A DNA stretch of 35,175 nucleotides from Candidatus Venteria ishoeyi. Lineage in GTDB: Bacteria > Pseudomonadota > Gammaproteobacteria > Beggiatoales > Beggiatoaceae. Under the pieces are notes generated by a model. The model was not told the DNA's origin, made no database searches, and saw only the letters and a program-made list of their open reading frames with translations. The DNA is taken from NCBI RefSeq assembly GCF_030378065.1, contig NZ_JAUCGJ010000049.1, positions 1-35,175 on the forward strand, read 5' to 3'. The position numbers and the translations under genes are program-made. Each line of letters starts with the position of its first letter. Position 1 is the first letter of the stretch. This document shows positions 23,912 through 31,853 of the stretch, piece by piece.

Positions 23912-25618
23912 TTATAAATCCTCCTGCATACTGATATAACCACAGGGACATTCTTCCGCGCATAAGCCACAACCTTTGCAATAATCATAATCAAAGACAT
24001 ATTGCGAGCCATCAAAGGCGACATCACGGGTTTTTAACACCGCAGAATCTGGACACAGGGTCCAGCAATTATCGCAAGCCAGACAATTACCGCAGGAGAA
24101 ACAACGTTTGGCTTCTTTATTGATGCTGACAAGATCCAGGCTGCGGGTGATTTCTGATTCTTCCTCACGCTCAGCGACTGGCAATGCGGGTTCTGCAATG
24201 CGACTGGCCTGGGCATAATAATTCAGATTCAGTTGCGAAAAAGCCAGCGGCTCTGCTTTTGGCGTACCTGACAGGTTTTTATCTTCCAGCATGGCGGCAA
24301 TGGCAATTGCGGCGCGGCGCGCATCACCAACGGCTTCCGTGACCGTACCGCTACCGTAGCGCGCATCACCACCACTGAAACAGGTTTTATAAGCATTGCT
24401 TTGATTAAGAATATGTCCCCATTCGTCAGTATCAAAATGGCTAAGCCCCGCTTCCAGTATACTTTCCAGACCGTTATGCTCCATTACCTGACCAATCGCC
24501 GGAATCACTTGCTCCACATTTAAGATAGTTTCCGTGCCAGAAAATGCCACGCGGCGCAGGCGACCATTGGGCTGTTTGAGTTTTTTCATGTGCACAAGCT
24601 CCACCCCGGTGACCTTCTCACCACGTAGAATCAAGCGCCGTATGCCCCGATACTCGTGAATATGCACGCCTTCTTCCAGCGCCTCATGCACTTCTCTGGG
24701 AATTGCCGGCATCGCCTCTGATGCCGGGATGCCGGGGCCGGGAATGGGTTTGTGAGAAATTAGATGGACTTCTTCAACGCCTGCGCGTTTCATAATGCGC
24801 GACAAGTCCACTGCGGTATTGCCTGCACCAACCACGGCAACGCTTTTAGGTGTTGGCAGCGTACCAATGCTCACCCATTCACGGATTAAATCCAGACCGG
24901 AATGCAAGTCACTGGGGGTTGCGCCATCAATACTCCATTCCTGTGCTTTTTGCGCGCCAACACCGATAAAGACCGCAGGATAGTTATTTTTTAATTCATC
25001 CAGACTGATATCGCGTCCCAGTTTGGTAAGCGGCTCAAAACGAATACCCGGCAAATCCAACAGACGCTGGATTTCCAGTTCTAATACCGAGCGTGGCAGG
25101 CGATAAGGTGGCAAAGCACTGCGTAAGGTACCGCCTGCTTCCGGGTTTTCATCAAAAATCACGCTGCGATAACCCGCACGCAGCAGGTGATAAGCCGCGC
25201 TTAAACCCGCGGGTCCTGCGCCGACAATAGCGATTTCCGGGGCATCGGCAGCCGGTTCGCTAACGGGATAAGCCCAGTTTTGATTCATCGCTTCATCGCC
25301 CAGAAAACGCTCAATGGCATGAATCGCAATGGCTTCATCCAAATCCTTGCGATTGCAGGCGGATTCACAAAAATGCGGACAAACGCGACCGGTAATGGCT
25401 GGCAATGGATTGACGCTGACCAGGGTTTCCCAGGCAGCTTGCAGATTACCTGCCTGCACCTGTGCTATATAAGCCTGGGCATCCTCTCCAGCCGGACAGG
25501 CAATATGACAAGGTGCAGGCGTATGTTGATGCACCGGTTTTTGCACCCGCCAGGTGCCGGTTTTAAAGTTCAGCGCAGTGCCAGGTTCTGCATAAGCGGC
25601 ACGGGTTAAAATGGTCAT
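23912..25618 (-). CDS. GltD/DsrL-like NAD(P)H FAD oxidoreductase with two [4Fe-4S] clusters
   Basis: The 568-residue protein has an N-terminal GltD-type cysteine domain (APCHIACPAGEDAQAYI, GRVCPHFCESACNR). An FAD Rossmann motif (IVGAGPAGLSAAYHLL, ~130-145) and an NAD(P) Rossmann motif (VAVVGAGNTAVDLSRIM) follow. The C-terminus carries two ferredoxin sets, CFSCGNCLACDNCWTLCP and CKGCGLCAEECP. The architecture resembles glutamate synthase small subunits with a ferredoxin tail, including DsrL, which links NAD(P)H to dissimilatory sulfur metabolism. It is shorter than typical DsrL (about 650) and no dsr genes adjoin it, so the partner is uncertain. AAAGGA precedes the ATG. Confidence 0.87.
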   Translation of the reverse strand: MTILTRAAYAEPGTALNFKTGTWRVQKPVHQHTPAPCHIACPAGEDAQAYIAQVQAGNLQAAWETLVSVNPLPAITGRVCPHFCESACNRKDLDEAIAIHAIERFLGDEAMNQNWAYPVSEPAADAPEIAIVGAGPAGLSAAYHLLRAGYRSVIFDENPEAGGTLRSALPPYRLPRSVLELEIQRLLDLPGIRFEPLTKLGRDISLDELKNNYPAVFIGVGAQKAQEWSIDGATPSDLHSGLDLIREWVSIGTLPTPKSVAVVGAGNTAVDLSRIMKRAGVEEVHLISHKPIPGPGIPASEAMPAIPREVHEALEEGVHIHEYRGIRRLILRGEKVTGVELVHMKKLKQPNGRLRRVAFSGTETILNVEQVIPAIGQVMEHNGLESILEAGLSHFDTDEWGHILNQSNAYKTCFSGGDARYGSGTVTEAVGDARRAAIAIAAMLEDKNLSGTPKAEPLAFSQLNLNYYAQASRIAEPALPVAEREEESEITRSLDLVSINKEAKRCFSCGNCLACDNCWTLCPDSAVLKTRDVAFDGSQYVFDYDYCKGCGLCAEECPCGYISMQEDL

Positions 25619-25726
25619 TGGTAATTCCTTTAGAGCCTGGAAATTAATTTTCTGAAAACGATAACATAACGGGTGTTACGCAAAAGCTTCTTTTTCACCG
25701 GGATTTGAAGACATGAAACATTCTGC

Positions 25727-26287
25727 TTAACCGGCTTTTAATTTTTCTTTTAATAAATGACGTAATTCTTTTTGCACAGTTTCTGAAAACAGATGCTTGG
25801 GCAGGGCAATCCACAGCAGCGATGGCAGACGAATCAGGAATAAATGCGAGTCTTCCAGCCAGTTATCCATATTTTCCCAGTGAATCAATACCGGCTTATC
25901 TGCATCATCACGCCCATAAATCCCGGCTTCAGTGACTTTCCAGTTTAACTGTAAAGCGCGTTTCCGGTTTTGTTGTTTCCAGTGCCGCAACACTCTCAGG
26001 GTGAAAATAAATTGCCCCAGCAGCAAACCGTATAACACAAGAAAACCACCCAGGGATAAAAAATAAATTTCCTGCAAGGGTTGTTTTGCCGAACTGTAAG
26101 CCGCCAGTATAAAACACAAAGCGCCCAGCCCTACGGCAAGTACGGATAACCAGAAACGGCGTTTTCTGGCATTGAGCTTATGCCCGTTAAGATAATCCTC
26201 CTGACGCATAGGTGCGTTTAAGTTCAATAACGTCGTGTGGCTTGAAGTATTTCCAGTTTGATTGTCAGGGCTTAGTTTTTCAGGCAT
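25727..26287 (-). CDS. YcxB-like two-TM membrane protein
   Basis: The 186-residue protein has a polar N-terminus, then two membrane segments (about residues 46-66 and 74-97). A soluble C-terminal domain follows, with [29 protein letters not shown] and the IALPKHLF pattern characteristic of YcxB-like domains. Function is unknown in this family. It is divergent from infA, with starts 36 bases apart; no convincing ribosome-binding site was seen. Confidence 0.75.
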   Translation of the reverse strand: MPEKLSPDNQTGNTSSHTTLLNLNAPMRQEDYLNGHKLNARKRRFWLSVLAVGLGALCFILAAYSSAKQPLQEIYFLSLGGFLVLYGLLLGQFIFTLRVLRHWKQQNRKRALQLNWKVTEAGIYGRDDADKPVLIHWENMDNWLEDSHLFLIRLPSLLWIALPKHLFSETVQKELRHLLKEKLKAG

Positions 26288-26323
26288 AATAGGCGGTTTT
26301 CAAGTTTATTTAGTGATAGAGTT

Positions 26324-26542
26324 ATGGCAAAAGAAGATCATATTGAAATGGAAGGCACGGTGGTCGAGACCTTACCCAATACCACATTCCGGGTTGAACT
26401 GGAAAATGGTCATGTGGTAACTGCACACATTTCAGGACGTATGCGCAAACATTATATTCGCATTTTAACGGGAGACAAGGTGACAGTGCAATTAACACCT
26501 TATGATCTCAGTAAAGGCAGAATTACTTATCGAGGACGTTAA
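26324..26542 (+). CDS. infA: Translation initiation factor IF-1
   Basis: The 72 residues are the exact usual length for IF-1. The OB-fold sequence shows [40 protein letters not shown] and [10 protein letters not shown], all family hallmarks. It binds the ribosomal A site during initiation. Only a weak AGAG lies before the ATG. Its last 20 bases overlap the 3' end of thiE on the other strand. Confidence 0.98.
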   Translation: MAKEDHIEMEGTVVETLPNTTFRVELENGHVVTAHISGRMRKHYIRILTGDKVTVQLTPYDLSKGRITYRGR

Positions 26543-27194
26543 TTTGGCCTGAGCGGGTGCGCAAGTGACATTCACACAATTGCGCTGCCACTTGTTGCGG
26601 TTTTTCGGCATTAAACAATGTCCCGATGACCGCCAGAAAATCAGCCCCGGCAGTCAGTAAATCCATTGCATTGTCTACGCTAATACCACCGATGGCAACA
26701 ATCGGTAAGTTTAACTGCGCGCGCGCCTGGGTCAGCAACTCAAGCGGTGCCAGTATCGCTTCCGGTTTCGTTGTTGAGCTGAAAAAGCGTCCAAAAGCAA
26801 CATAATCCGCACCTTGCGCCTGCGCTTTTTGTGCTAATGGCAACTGGTTATAACAAGATACGCCAATGATTGCCTGCTTCCCCAACTGCTGACGCGCAAC
26901 CGCAAACGGCGGGTCATTTTTTCCTAAATGCACCCCATCTGCACCAATTTCAACGGCTAATGCCAAATCATCATTAATCAATAAGGGGACTTGCCGGGAA
27001 CGGCATAAACGCTGCAAGCGTAAAGCACGCTGTTTGCGTTGTGCGGCGGTGGCGGTTTTATCCCGATATTGTAAAATACTGGCTCCACCCGCCAGGATCT
27101 GCTCACAACGTTGCAGCCAGACACTTTCATTGTCACAGCTTGCAGTAATGGCGTATAAGCCCCCCACAGGCAGCGGAATATGATTCATTGACAT
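26523..27194 (-). CDS. thiE: Thiamine phosphate synthase
   Basis: The 223-residue TIM-barrel protein shows YAITASCDN at the N-terminus, [17 protein letters not shown] (pyrophosphate/pyrimidine binding), [24 protein letters not shown] and [12 protein letters not shown]. It joins HMP-PP and thiazole phosphate into thiamine phosphate. Two starts are possible: ATG 27194, or ATG 27188 two codons later. The second forms an ATGA overlap with a 26-codon frame upstream and gives better spacing to GGAA. No TPP riboswitch motif was found upstream. Confidence 0.95.
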   Translation of the reverse strand: MSMNHIPLPVGGLYAITASCDNESVWLQRCEQILAGGASILQYRDKTATAAQRKQRALRLQRLCRSRQVPLLINDDLALAVEIGADGVHLGKNDPPFAVARQQLGKQAIIGVSCYNQLPLAQKAQAQGADYVAFGRFFSSTTKPEAILAPLELLTQARAQLNLPIVAIGGISVDNAMDLLTAGADFLAVIGTLFNAEKPQQVAAQLCECHLRTRSGQINVLDK

Positions 27195-27265
27195 CGTTTC
27201 CAGGTAGATTGTAAATCCTTATCAATTAAAGCTTGTTTAAGTGAAGTTGCGTATTTTTGTGACAT
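27185..27265 (-). CDS. Possible 26-codon leader ORF coupled to thiE
   Basis: A frame starting at ATG 27265 encodes MSQKYATSLKQALIDKDL and ends WKRCQ. Its TGA overlaps ATG 27188 of thiE in an ATGA arrangement. The open frame extends upstream without an ATG for about 18 more codons, to a TGA. No ribosome-binding site is visible before ATG 27265. It may be a real small peptide, a coupling leader, or chance. Confidence 0.25.
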   Translation of the reverse strand: MSQKYATSLKQALIDKDLQSTWKRCQ

Positions 27266-27343
27266 AATTTTCAAGCGCGTAAGCGGTATATCAAGCAAAG
27301 CTTGGTTATGAGGTGATAATCACAGCATCTGCTGCAACAACAC

Positions 27344-28291
27344 TCAGCTTAAGCGTTGCTCAATCACATCCATCAAATCCCCGGCAATATCCAACTGACA
27401 CTGCGCATCCAGTTCCCGGATACAGGTGGGGCTAGTCACGTTAATTTCCGTCAAATAATCACCAATTACATCCAGCCCCACAAAAATCAGTCCTTTTTGA
27501 GACAAGGTGGGAGCCACCTGCTCACAAATCCAATAATCCCGCTCCGTGAGCGGCACCACCTGACCGGAACCACCTGCCGCCAGATTACCCCGGGTTTCGC
27601 CGGGGGCGGGAATACGCGCTAAGGCATAAGGTGTGGGTTTGTCATCCACCAGTAAAATGCGTTTGTCTCCGGCTTTAATTTCCGGGATAAAACGCTGCGC
27701 CATGATGCTGCGCTGTCCGTGCTGGGTCAGGGTTTCAATAATTACGCTGATATTAGGATCAGCTTCACGCAGACGAAATATTGAATCTCCCCCCATGCTA
27801 TCGAGTGGTTTGAGAATAATATCCTGCCATTGCGCCAGGAATTCGCGCAATGCTGTTGCCTGTGCAGTCACCAGACTGGGCGTGGTACATTGCGGGAACC
27901 AGGCAGTGTAAAGTTTTTCATTGGCATCGCGCAGACTCTGGGGTTTATTTACCACCAGCGTACCACGCGCTTCTGCTTGTTCTAATACATAAGTTGCCAC
28001 CAGATACTCAAAATCAAATGGCGGGTCTTTACGCATTAAAATTGCATCTAAATCCGCCAGTGGTCGAGATACGCTGTCACCCAGCTCAAACCAGCCACTG
28101 GCCTCATCACGCACCTTCAGCGGTGACATGCAGGTCCAGGCTTCCCCATCACGCAGTGATAAGTCACCCGGTTCCATATACCAGAGCTGATGCCCCCGCG
28201 CCTGCGCCGCCAGCAACATCGCAAAACTACTGTCTTTGTAGTATTTGATGCTGGCAATGGGGTCCATGACGATGCCAAGTTGAATAGTCAT
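27344..28291 (-). CDS. gshB: Glutathione synthetase
   Basis: This 315-residue ATP-grasp enzyme matches proteobacterial GshB throughout: GIVMDPIASIKYYKDSSFAM, MRKDPPFDFEYL, NKPQSLRDANEKLY, ILKPLDSMGGDSIF (ATP binding), KAGDKRILLVD and the C-terminal LTEINVTSPTCIREL. It adds glycine to gamma-glutamylcysteine. The start overlaps the Gfo/Idh stop by one base (TGATG), so it is translated from the same message as the sugar-type enzymes upstream. Confidence 0.98.
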   Translation of the reverse strand: MTIQLGIVMDPIASIKYYKDSSFAMLLAAQARGHQLWYMEPGDLSLRDGEAWTCMSPLKVRDEASGWFELGDSVSRPLADLDAILMRKDPPFDFEYLVATYVLEQAEARGTLVVNKPQSLRDANEKLYTAWFPQCTTPSLVTAQATALREFLAQWQDIILKPLDSMGGDSIFRLREADPNISVIIETLTQHGQRSIMAQRFIPEIKAGDKRILLVDDKPTPYALARIPAPGETRGNLAAGGSGQVVPLTERDYWICEQVAPTLSQKGLIFVGLDVIGDYLTEINVTSPTCIRELDAQCQLDIAGDLMDVIEQRLS

Positions 28292-29310
28292 CAGATTTTT
28301 ACATTCGCGCCTTGTTGTTCCAGAGAGCGCAGAGAGGCTTCCAGCACTTGTACCACCTGTAAACCTTCTTCACCACTGGACTGTGGTTTTTCACCGCTGT
28401 GGATGCAGTCGATAAAGTGCTGGGCTTCAACCTTCAAGGGTTCCACCATGCTTAAGGCGGGAGAATACATATCCCCATTGTGATAGGCATAAGCAAATTC
28501 ATCAAACGAGTTATAACCGGGCGAGGCTTCCACGCCTTTGTCATAAATTTTAATTTTTTCAAATAATTCAATGTCGTTATACACCAACATACGTTTGCTG
28601 CCGACAAAGGTCATTTCCCGGATTTTATTAGGGTCCAGCCAACTGCTTTGAATGGTGGCGAGGGGGCCATTTTCCATGGTGATTGTCAGGCTGGTAATAT
28701 CTTCAACATTTTTGGAGACATTTCTGCTGCCAACACAGTTCACGGAAGTGGCCTGATTACCCAGAATATCAAACATAATGGCTAAATCATGCGGCGCTAA
28801 GTCCCAGGTGACATTAATATCTTTTTGAAATAAACCCAGGTTTAAACGTCTTGAACTCATGTACAAAACTTCTCCCAGATCGCCACTTTGGATGATTTCT
28901 TTGATTTTGCGCACGGGTGAAGAATAAACAAAGGTATGGCCCACCATCAGCGTGCGATTACCCGCTGCCGCCAAGGCATTGAGTTCTTTACATTCTGCCA
29001 CAGAAGAAGCCATCGGTTTTTCGATAAAAACATGTTTACCGGCTTGCAGCGCGGCTTTTGCCAAATCAAAATGGTATTGCACCGGTACGGCAATAATTAC
29101 GGCATCCACATCTTCATCATTCAAAACCTGTTCATAATCACTGCTGGTCTGCGCATGTTGGTATAAAGCTTCCATCTTTTCCAGACGTTTTTTGTCCAGA
29201 TCCACGATCCACTTCAGTGTCGTTCCTGGCAGGCTGTTAAAGTTGCGAATCAGGTTAGGTCCCCAGTAGCCACAACCGACGACTGCAACCGTGATTTTTT
29301 CCTGTGTCAT
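28291..29310 (-). CDS. Gfo/Idh/MocA-family NAD(P)-dependent oxidoreductase
   Basis: The 339-residue protein has an N-terminal Rossmann fold (VVGCGYWGPNLIRNF), the family EKP motif (VFIEKPMASS, about residues 95-104), and a C-terminal alpha/beta domain with DLAPHDLAIMFDILG. That segment contains the conserved DxxxHD-like catalytic region. WlbA/WbpB-type dehydrogenases that act on UDP-sugars look similar. It lies between an SDR gene (four-base overlap) and gshB, probably in a surface-sugar pathway; the substrate is not predictable. Confidence 0.92.
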   Translation of the reverse strand: MTQEKITVAVVGCGYWGPNLIRNFNSLPGTTLKWIVDLDKKRLEKMEALYQHAQTSSDYEQVLNDEDVDAVIIAVPVQYHFDLAKAALQAGKHVFIEKPMASSVAECKELNALAAAGNRTLMVGHTFVYSSPVRKIKEIIQSGDLGEVLYMSSRRLNLGLFQKDINVTWDLAPHDLAIMFDILGNQATSVNCVGSRNVSKNVEDITSLTITMENGPLATIQSSWLDPNKIREMTFVGSKRMLVYNDIELFEKIKIYDKGVEASPGYNSFDEFAYAYHNGDMYSPALSMVEPLKVEAQHFIDCIHSGEKPQSSGEEGLQVVQVLEASLRSLEQQGANVKI

Positions 29311-30212
29311 GTGTTTGATTCCTTTTTGATGCGTTGTTGGATCATTGTCTGTAATGAAAACTGGCGTACCCAGTCATGCTGAAATTGTGGAATATCCGAC
29401 ACAAATACCGGGTCGGGACAGTCCGGGGCAAGATTTTGGTAACGTGCGTTTAGTGTACGCCCACTCACAGCCATAAAACAACGGGCAATTTCTGCATTAT
29501 CAATGGCTGCTGGTGTGAGTAAATAAGCTTGGGCCTGTGCATGCATGGCAGCGCTGATGAGTAAATCAACGGCTTCATCAATCCATAATAAACCCGTGAC
29601 ATGTCCACTATTCACAATAATGGCTTCATTTTCAAATGCGCTGCGATATAAACGGCTGAGTAATTGTGAAGGGTGCTCTCCCGGCGAGGCAACAGAACCC
29701 AGACGCAAATGGCTGACCACAGTTTTGCAATCGGCAAAATGCTGCTCAAAAAAGTTTTCAGCAGTCTGTTTAAGCAAGCCATAAGGGGTGTCAGGGTGGG
29801 GGGGATCCATTGCCTGTATCGGGTTTTGATTTAAACGGCTGAATACCCGGATAGAAGAAATATTACTGAAACTGACTGGTGGATGGGTTTTTAACCAATC
29901 CCATAAAAAGCTTAACTGGTGAATATTGCTATCCAGCTCATAGCGCATCTGTTCAGTAAATGTCTTATCGCGCTGCACTTGCCAATGCAAATGAATAACA
30001 CGATCAGGCTTAGCTAAGCCGGTTAAGTCTTCAGCAGATTGCACAACGATGGGTTGGCTATCAGCTATCCAGTCCACGCGCCTGGGTTGTTCGGGATAAC
30101 CCGGCAAAACCAGCGGCAGCACTTGCGCCCCCAGCATTTCCAGACGCGCGCTTAAATCTCGCCCTAAACGCCCGGTCGCGCCGGTAATTAAGAATGTTTG
30201 TCCATTAAGCAT
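29307..30212 (-). CDS. NAD-dependent epimerase/dehydratase-type SDR (RmlD-like)
   Basis: The 301-residue extended SDR has the Rossmann motif FLITGATGRLGRDLSARLE, a catalytic Ser in FSNISSIRVFS and the YxxxK dyad PYGLLKQTAE (about residues 142-151). LRLGSVASPGE follows, as in sugar-nucleotide reductases and epimerases. The stop overlaps the start of the Gfo/Idh gene (ATGA). A family-1 repeat separates it from the next SDR upstream. Confidence 0.88.
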   Translation of the reverse strand: MLNGQTFLITGATGRLGRDLSARLEMLGAQVLPLVLPGYPEQPRRVDWIADSQPIVVQSAEDLTGLAKPDRVIHLHWQVQRDKTFTEQMRYELDSNIHQLSFLWDWLKTHPPVSFSNISSIRVFSRLNQNPIQAMDPPHPDTPYGLLKQTAENFFEQHFADCKTVVSHLRLGSVASPGEHPSQLLSRLYRSAFENEAIIVNSGHVTGLLWIDEAVDLLISAAMHAQAQAYLLTPAAIDNAEIARCFMAVSGRTLNARYQNLAPDCPDPVFVSDIPQFQHDWVRQFSLQTMIQQRIKKESNT

Positions 30213-30218
30213 AAGATG

Positions 30219-30347
30219 ATTGAGTTCGACGCAGGCTTATTTCATCCGTTATACGGCTGAAAACCACCCCGCCTCACGCTAAGTTATTGATAGTGTATAT
30301 TAAATTTGGTTATTTCACCCTGAAAAACTTTATGTTAGATTCAGGTT
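30219..30347. repeat. Family-1 MITE-like element, copy D
   Basis: This 129-bp copy, in the orientation of copy C, starts ATTGAGTTCGACGCAGGC and ends TTCAGGTT at 30347, two bases before the stop codon of the upstream SDR. It shares CGGCTGAAAACC, TTATTGATAGTGT and AAATTTGG with the other copies. It fills the gap between two SDR genes on one strand, so the transcript should run through it. Confidence 0.75.
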
Positions 30348-30349
30348 GT

Positions 30350-31348
30350 TTACTCCCAGCTTCTCAAGACTTCCTGAGACAGTAATTCTTCCGGGCTGAA
30401 AGGTAAAGATTGCAACCATTGTATGGTTTTCACAATGCCTTCTTCAATTTCAATTTGCGGAGCATAACCCACAATTTCCTGGAAAACCCGGTTATCACCC
30501 AGATGACGCATGACATCCCCCGGTCTTGCTGCTTGTTTTTCAATGGCAGTCGCCGGATCCAGACCAAACTGTTGGCAAATAATTTCAGCAATCTGGCGCA
30601 CTGATGTTTCCTTGCCGGTACAGAAATTCATGGTACGCCCCAGCGAGTCAGGATTTTTTGCCACATCAATCACGGCGCTGGCGGCTTCTTCAACATACAG
30701 AAAGTCACGAGTCTGCTCACCATCGCCAAATAACACCAAGGGCTGCTTATTCATTGCCCGCACTATCATTTTCGGAATCAGTTCTCCGCGAAACCCCTGC
30801 CAATGTGAATTCGGGCCATACATATTAAACGGGCGAATAGTGGTCCAGGGTAAGCCGTAAGTACGCCCATAACTGTAGACATACATATCCTGCGCCACTT
30901 TTGCAGCGGCATAAGGGGTTTCCGGGTGCAGAGGATGTTTTTCATCCATAGGCACATAGGCTGCGCTGCCGTAAGCTTCAGAAGAGGAGCAGTTGAGAAA
31001 GAGTTGCATCTGATTTTCCCGTGCAACCGCCAGACAGTTCATGGTGCCATCAACAATGACCTGATTGACGCGCTCTGGCTCTTTAATCGACTGACGCAAA
31101 TCCAGCACTGCCAGATGAATTACCCAGTCACACCCGGCAAAGGCAGTTTTCACGTCAGCACGGCGGGTAATATCACCGTGAATAATCTGTAAATTCGGGT
31201 GTCCTTCAACTGTTGCTAAATGGGCTTCTTTACCATTAGAAAAATCATCCAGCACCACTACTGCATGACCATCATCGAGTAATTGTCCGACCACATGAGA
31301 GCCAAGAAACCCCGCGCCTCCCGTTACGACCACTTTTTGCTTGCTCAC
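30350..31348 (-). CDS. GalE/RmlB-like NAD-dependent sugar epimerase/dehydratase
   Basis: The 332-residue extended SDR has TGGAGFLGSHVVGQLLDDG with VVLDDFSNG for NAD binding. The catalytic region is NCSSSEAYG with TPYAAAKVAQD (YxxxK), followed by RPFNMYGP and the C-terminal sugar-binding GRTMNFCTGKETSV. Close relatives include UDP-glucose 4-epimerases, UDP-glucuronate decarboxylases and dTDP-glucose dehydratases; I cannot choose among them. The start is GTG at 31348, preceded six bases earlier by GAGGA. It is the first gene of the block that runs down to thiE. Confidence 0.9.
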   Translation of the reverse strand: MSKQKVVVTGGAGFLGSHVVGQLLDDGHAVVVLDDFSNGKEAHLATVEGHPNLQIIHGDITRRADVKTAFAGCDWVIHLAVLDLRQSIKEPERVNQVIVDGTMNCLAVARENQMQLFLNCSSSEAYGSAAYVPMDEKHPLHPETPYAAAKVAQDMYVYSYGRTYGLPWTTIRPFNMYGPNSHWQGFRGELIPKMIVRAMNKQPLVLFGDGEQTRDFLYVEEAASAVIDVAKNPDSLGRTMNFCTGKETSVRQIAEIICQQFGLDPATAIEKQAARPGDVMRHLGDNRVFQEIVGYAPQIEIEEGIVKTIQWLQSLPFSPEELLSQEVLRSWE

Positions 31349-31380
31349 TTTATTTCCTCTATTAAGAATTTAGCCTGTAA

Positions 31381-31446
31381 AAATTTGGCATGAGGTGGAA
31401 ATCGCCCTTGGTTTTTTAGTGACCAAAAACTGCTTCCACCAAATTT
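31381..31446. repeat. Family-1 relic folded into a hairpin
   Basis: GGTGGAA (31394-31400) pairs with TTCCACC (31434-31440), and TTGGT (31408-31412) with ACCAA (31422-31426), flanked by AAATTT on both sides. Segments GCATGAGGTGGAA and CTGCTTCCACC match the family-1 core in both orientations, so this looks like a decayed or rearranged copy. The rest of the gap to 31620 is AT-rich non-coding sequence, with a TATAAT at 31597-31602. Confidence 0.5.
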
Positions 31447-31620
31447 AGCTTATATTAGATCATCTTGATATAAAGAGATATAGCTTTTAGTCACTTAAAG
31501 CAGGATAGACCGGTTAACAGGCTCCAAAATTGCTGATACCTTTTTTATATTTTAAATCTAATTTCAGCAGGCGGTTTTTATCTAAAAAATTATGCCTATA
31601 ATATATTTTATATCTGCTTA

Positions 31621-31778
31621 GGAGCGAGAATTTTATAACTTCAGCAACCTGGCTGGTCTTTTTCTCCATTTCCTGCGTTCTGAAAACAGTTACATAGCTT
31701 GCTATGCGCCTGTTTTCACGCCTTGAAAATGAATAAAAATCCTGCGCCCAGTTCCTGTACTTATTTCATCCTCACTCC
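31621..31778. repeat. Family-2 MITE-like fold-back element, copy 1
   Basis: This 158-bp imperfect palindrome has left end GGAGCGAGAATTTTATAAC and right end (reverse complement) GGAGTGAGGATGAAATAAG. The centre is a perfect hairpin, GAAAACAG...CTGTTTTC enclosing CATAGC-TT-GCTATG. TTA flanks both sides (31618-31620, 31779-31781), consistent with a 3-bp target duplication. The second copy is at 33623-33792. A TATAATATATTTT motif also occurs on each side (31597-31609, 31780-31792), and the right one could serve as a promoter for the phosphatase. Confidence 0.85.
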
Positions 31779-31853
31779 TTATAATATATTTTTTATCATT
31801 TTGGAAGATAGAAAACTTCCCTGCATATCAAGCAACCTTCATGGAGATTGCAA

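Noticed and set aside
27195-27343. TPP riboswitch upstream of thiE
   Set aside because: The CTGAGA and ACCTGATCTGG-type conserved segments are not present in this stretch on the minus strand.
1438-31778. CRISPR array
   Set aside because: The repeats are widely separated, palindromic elements of 30-170 bp, not short regular repeats with unique spacers, and no cas genes are present.
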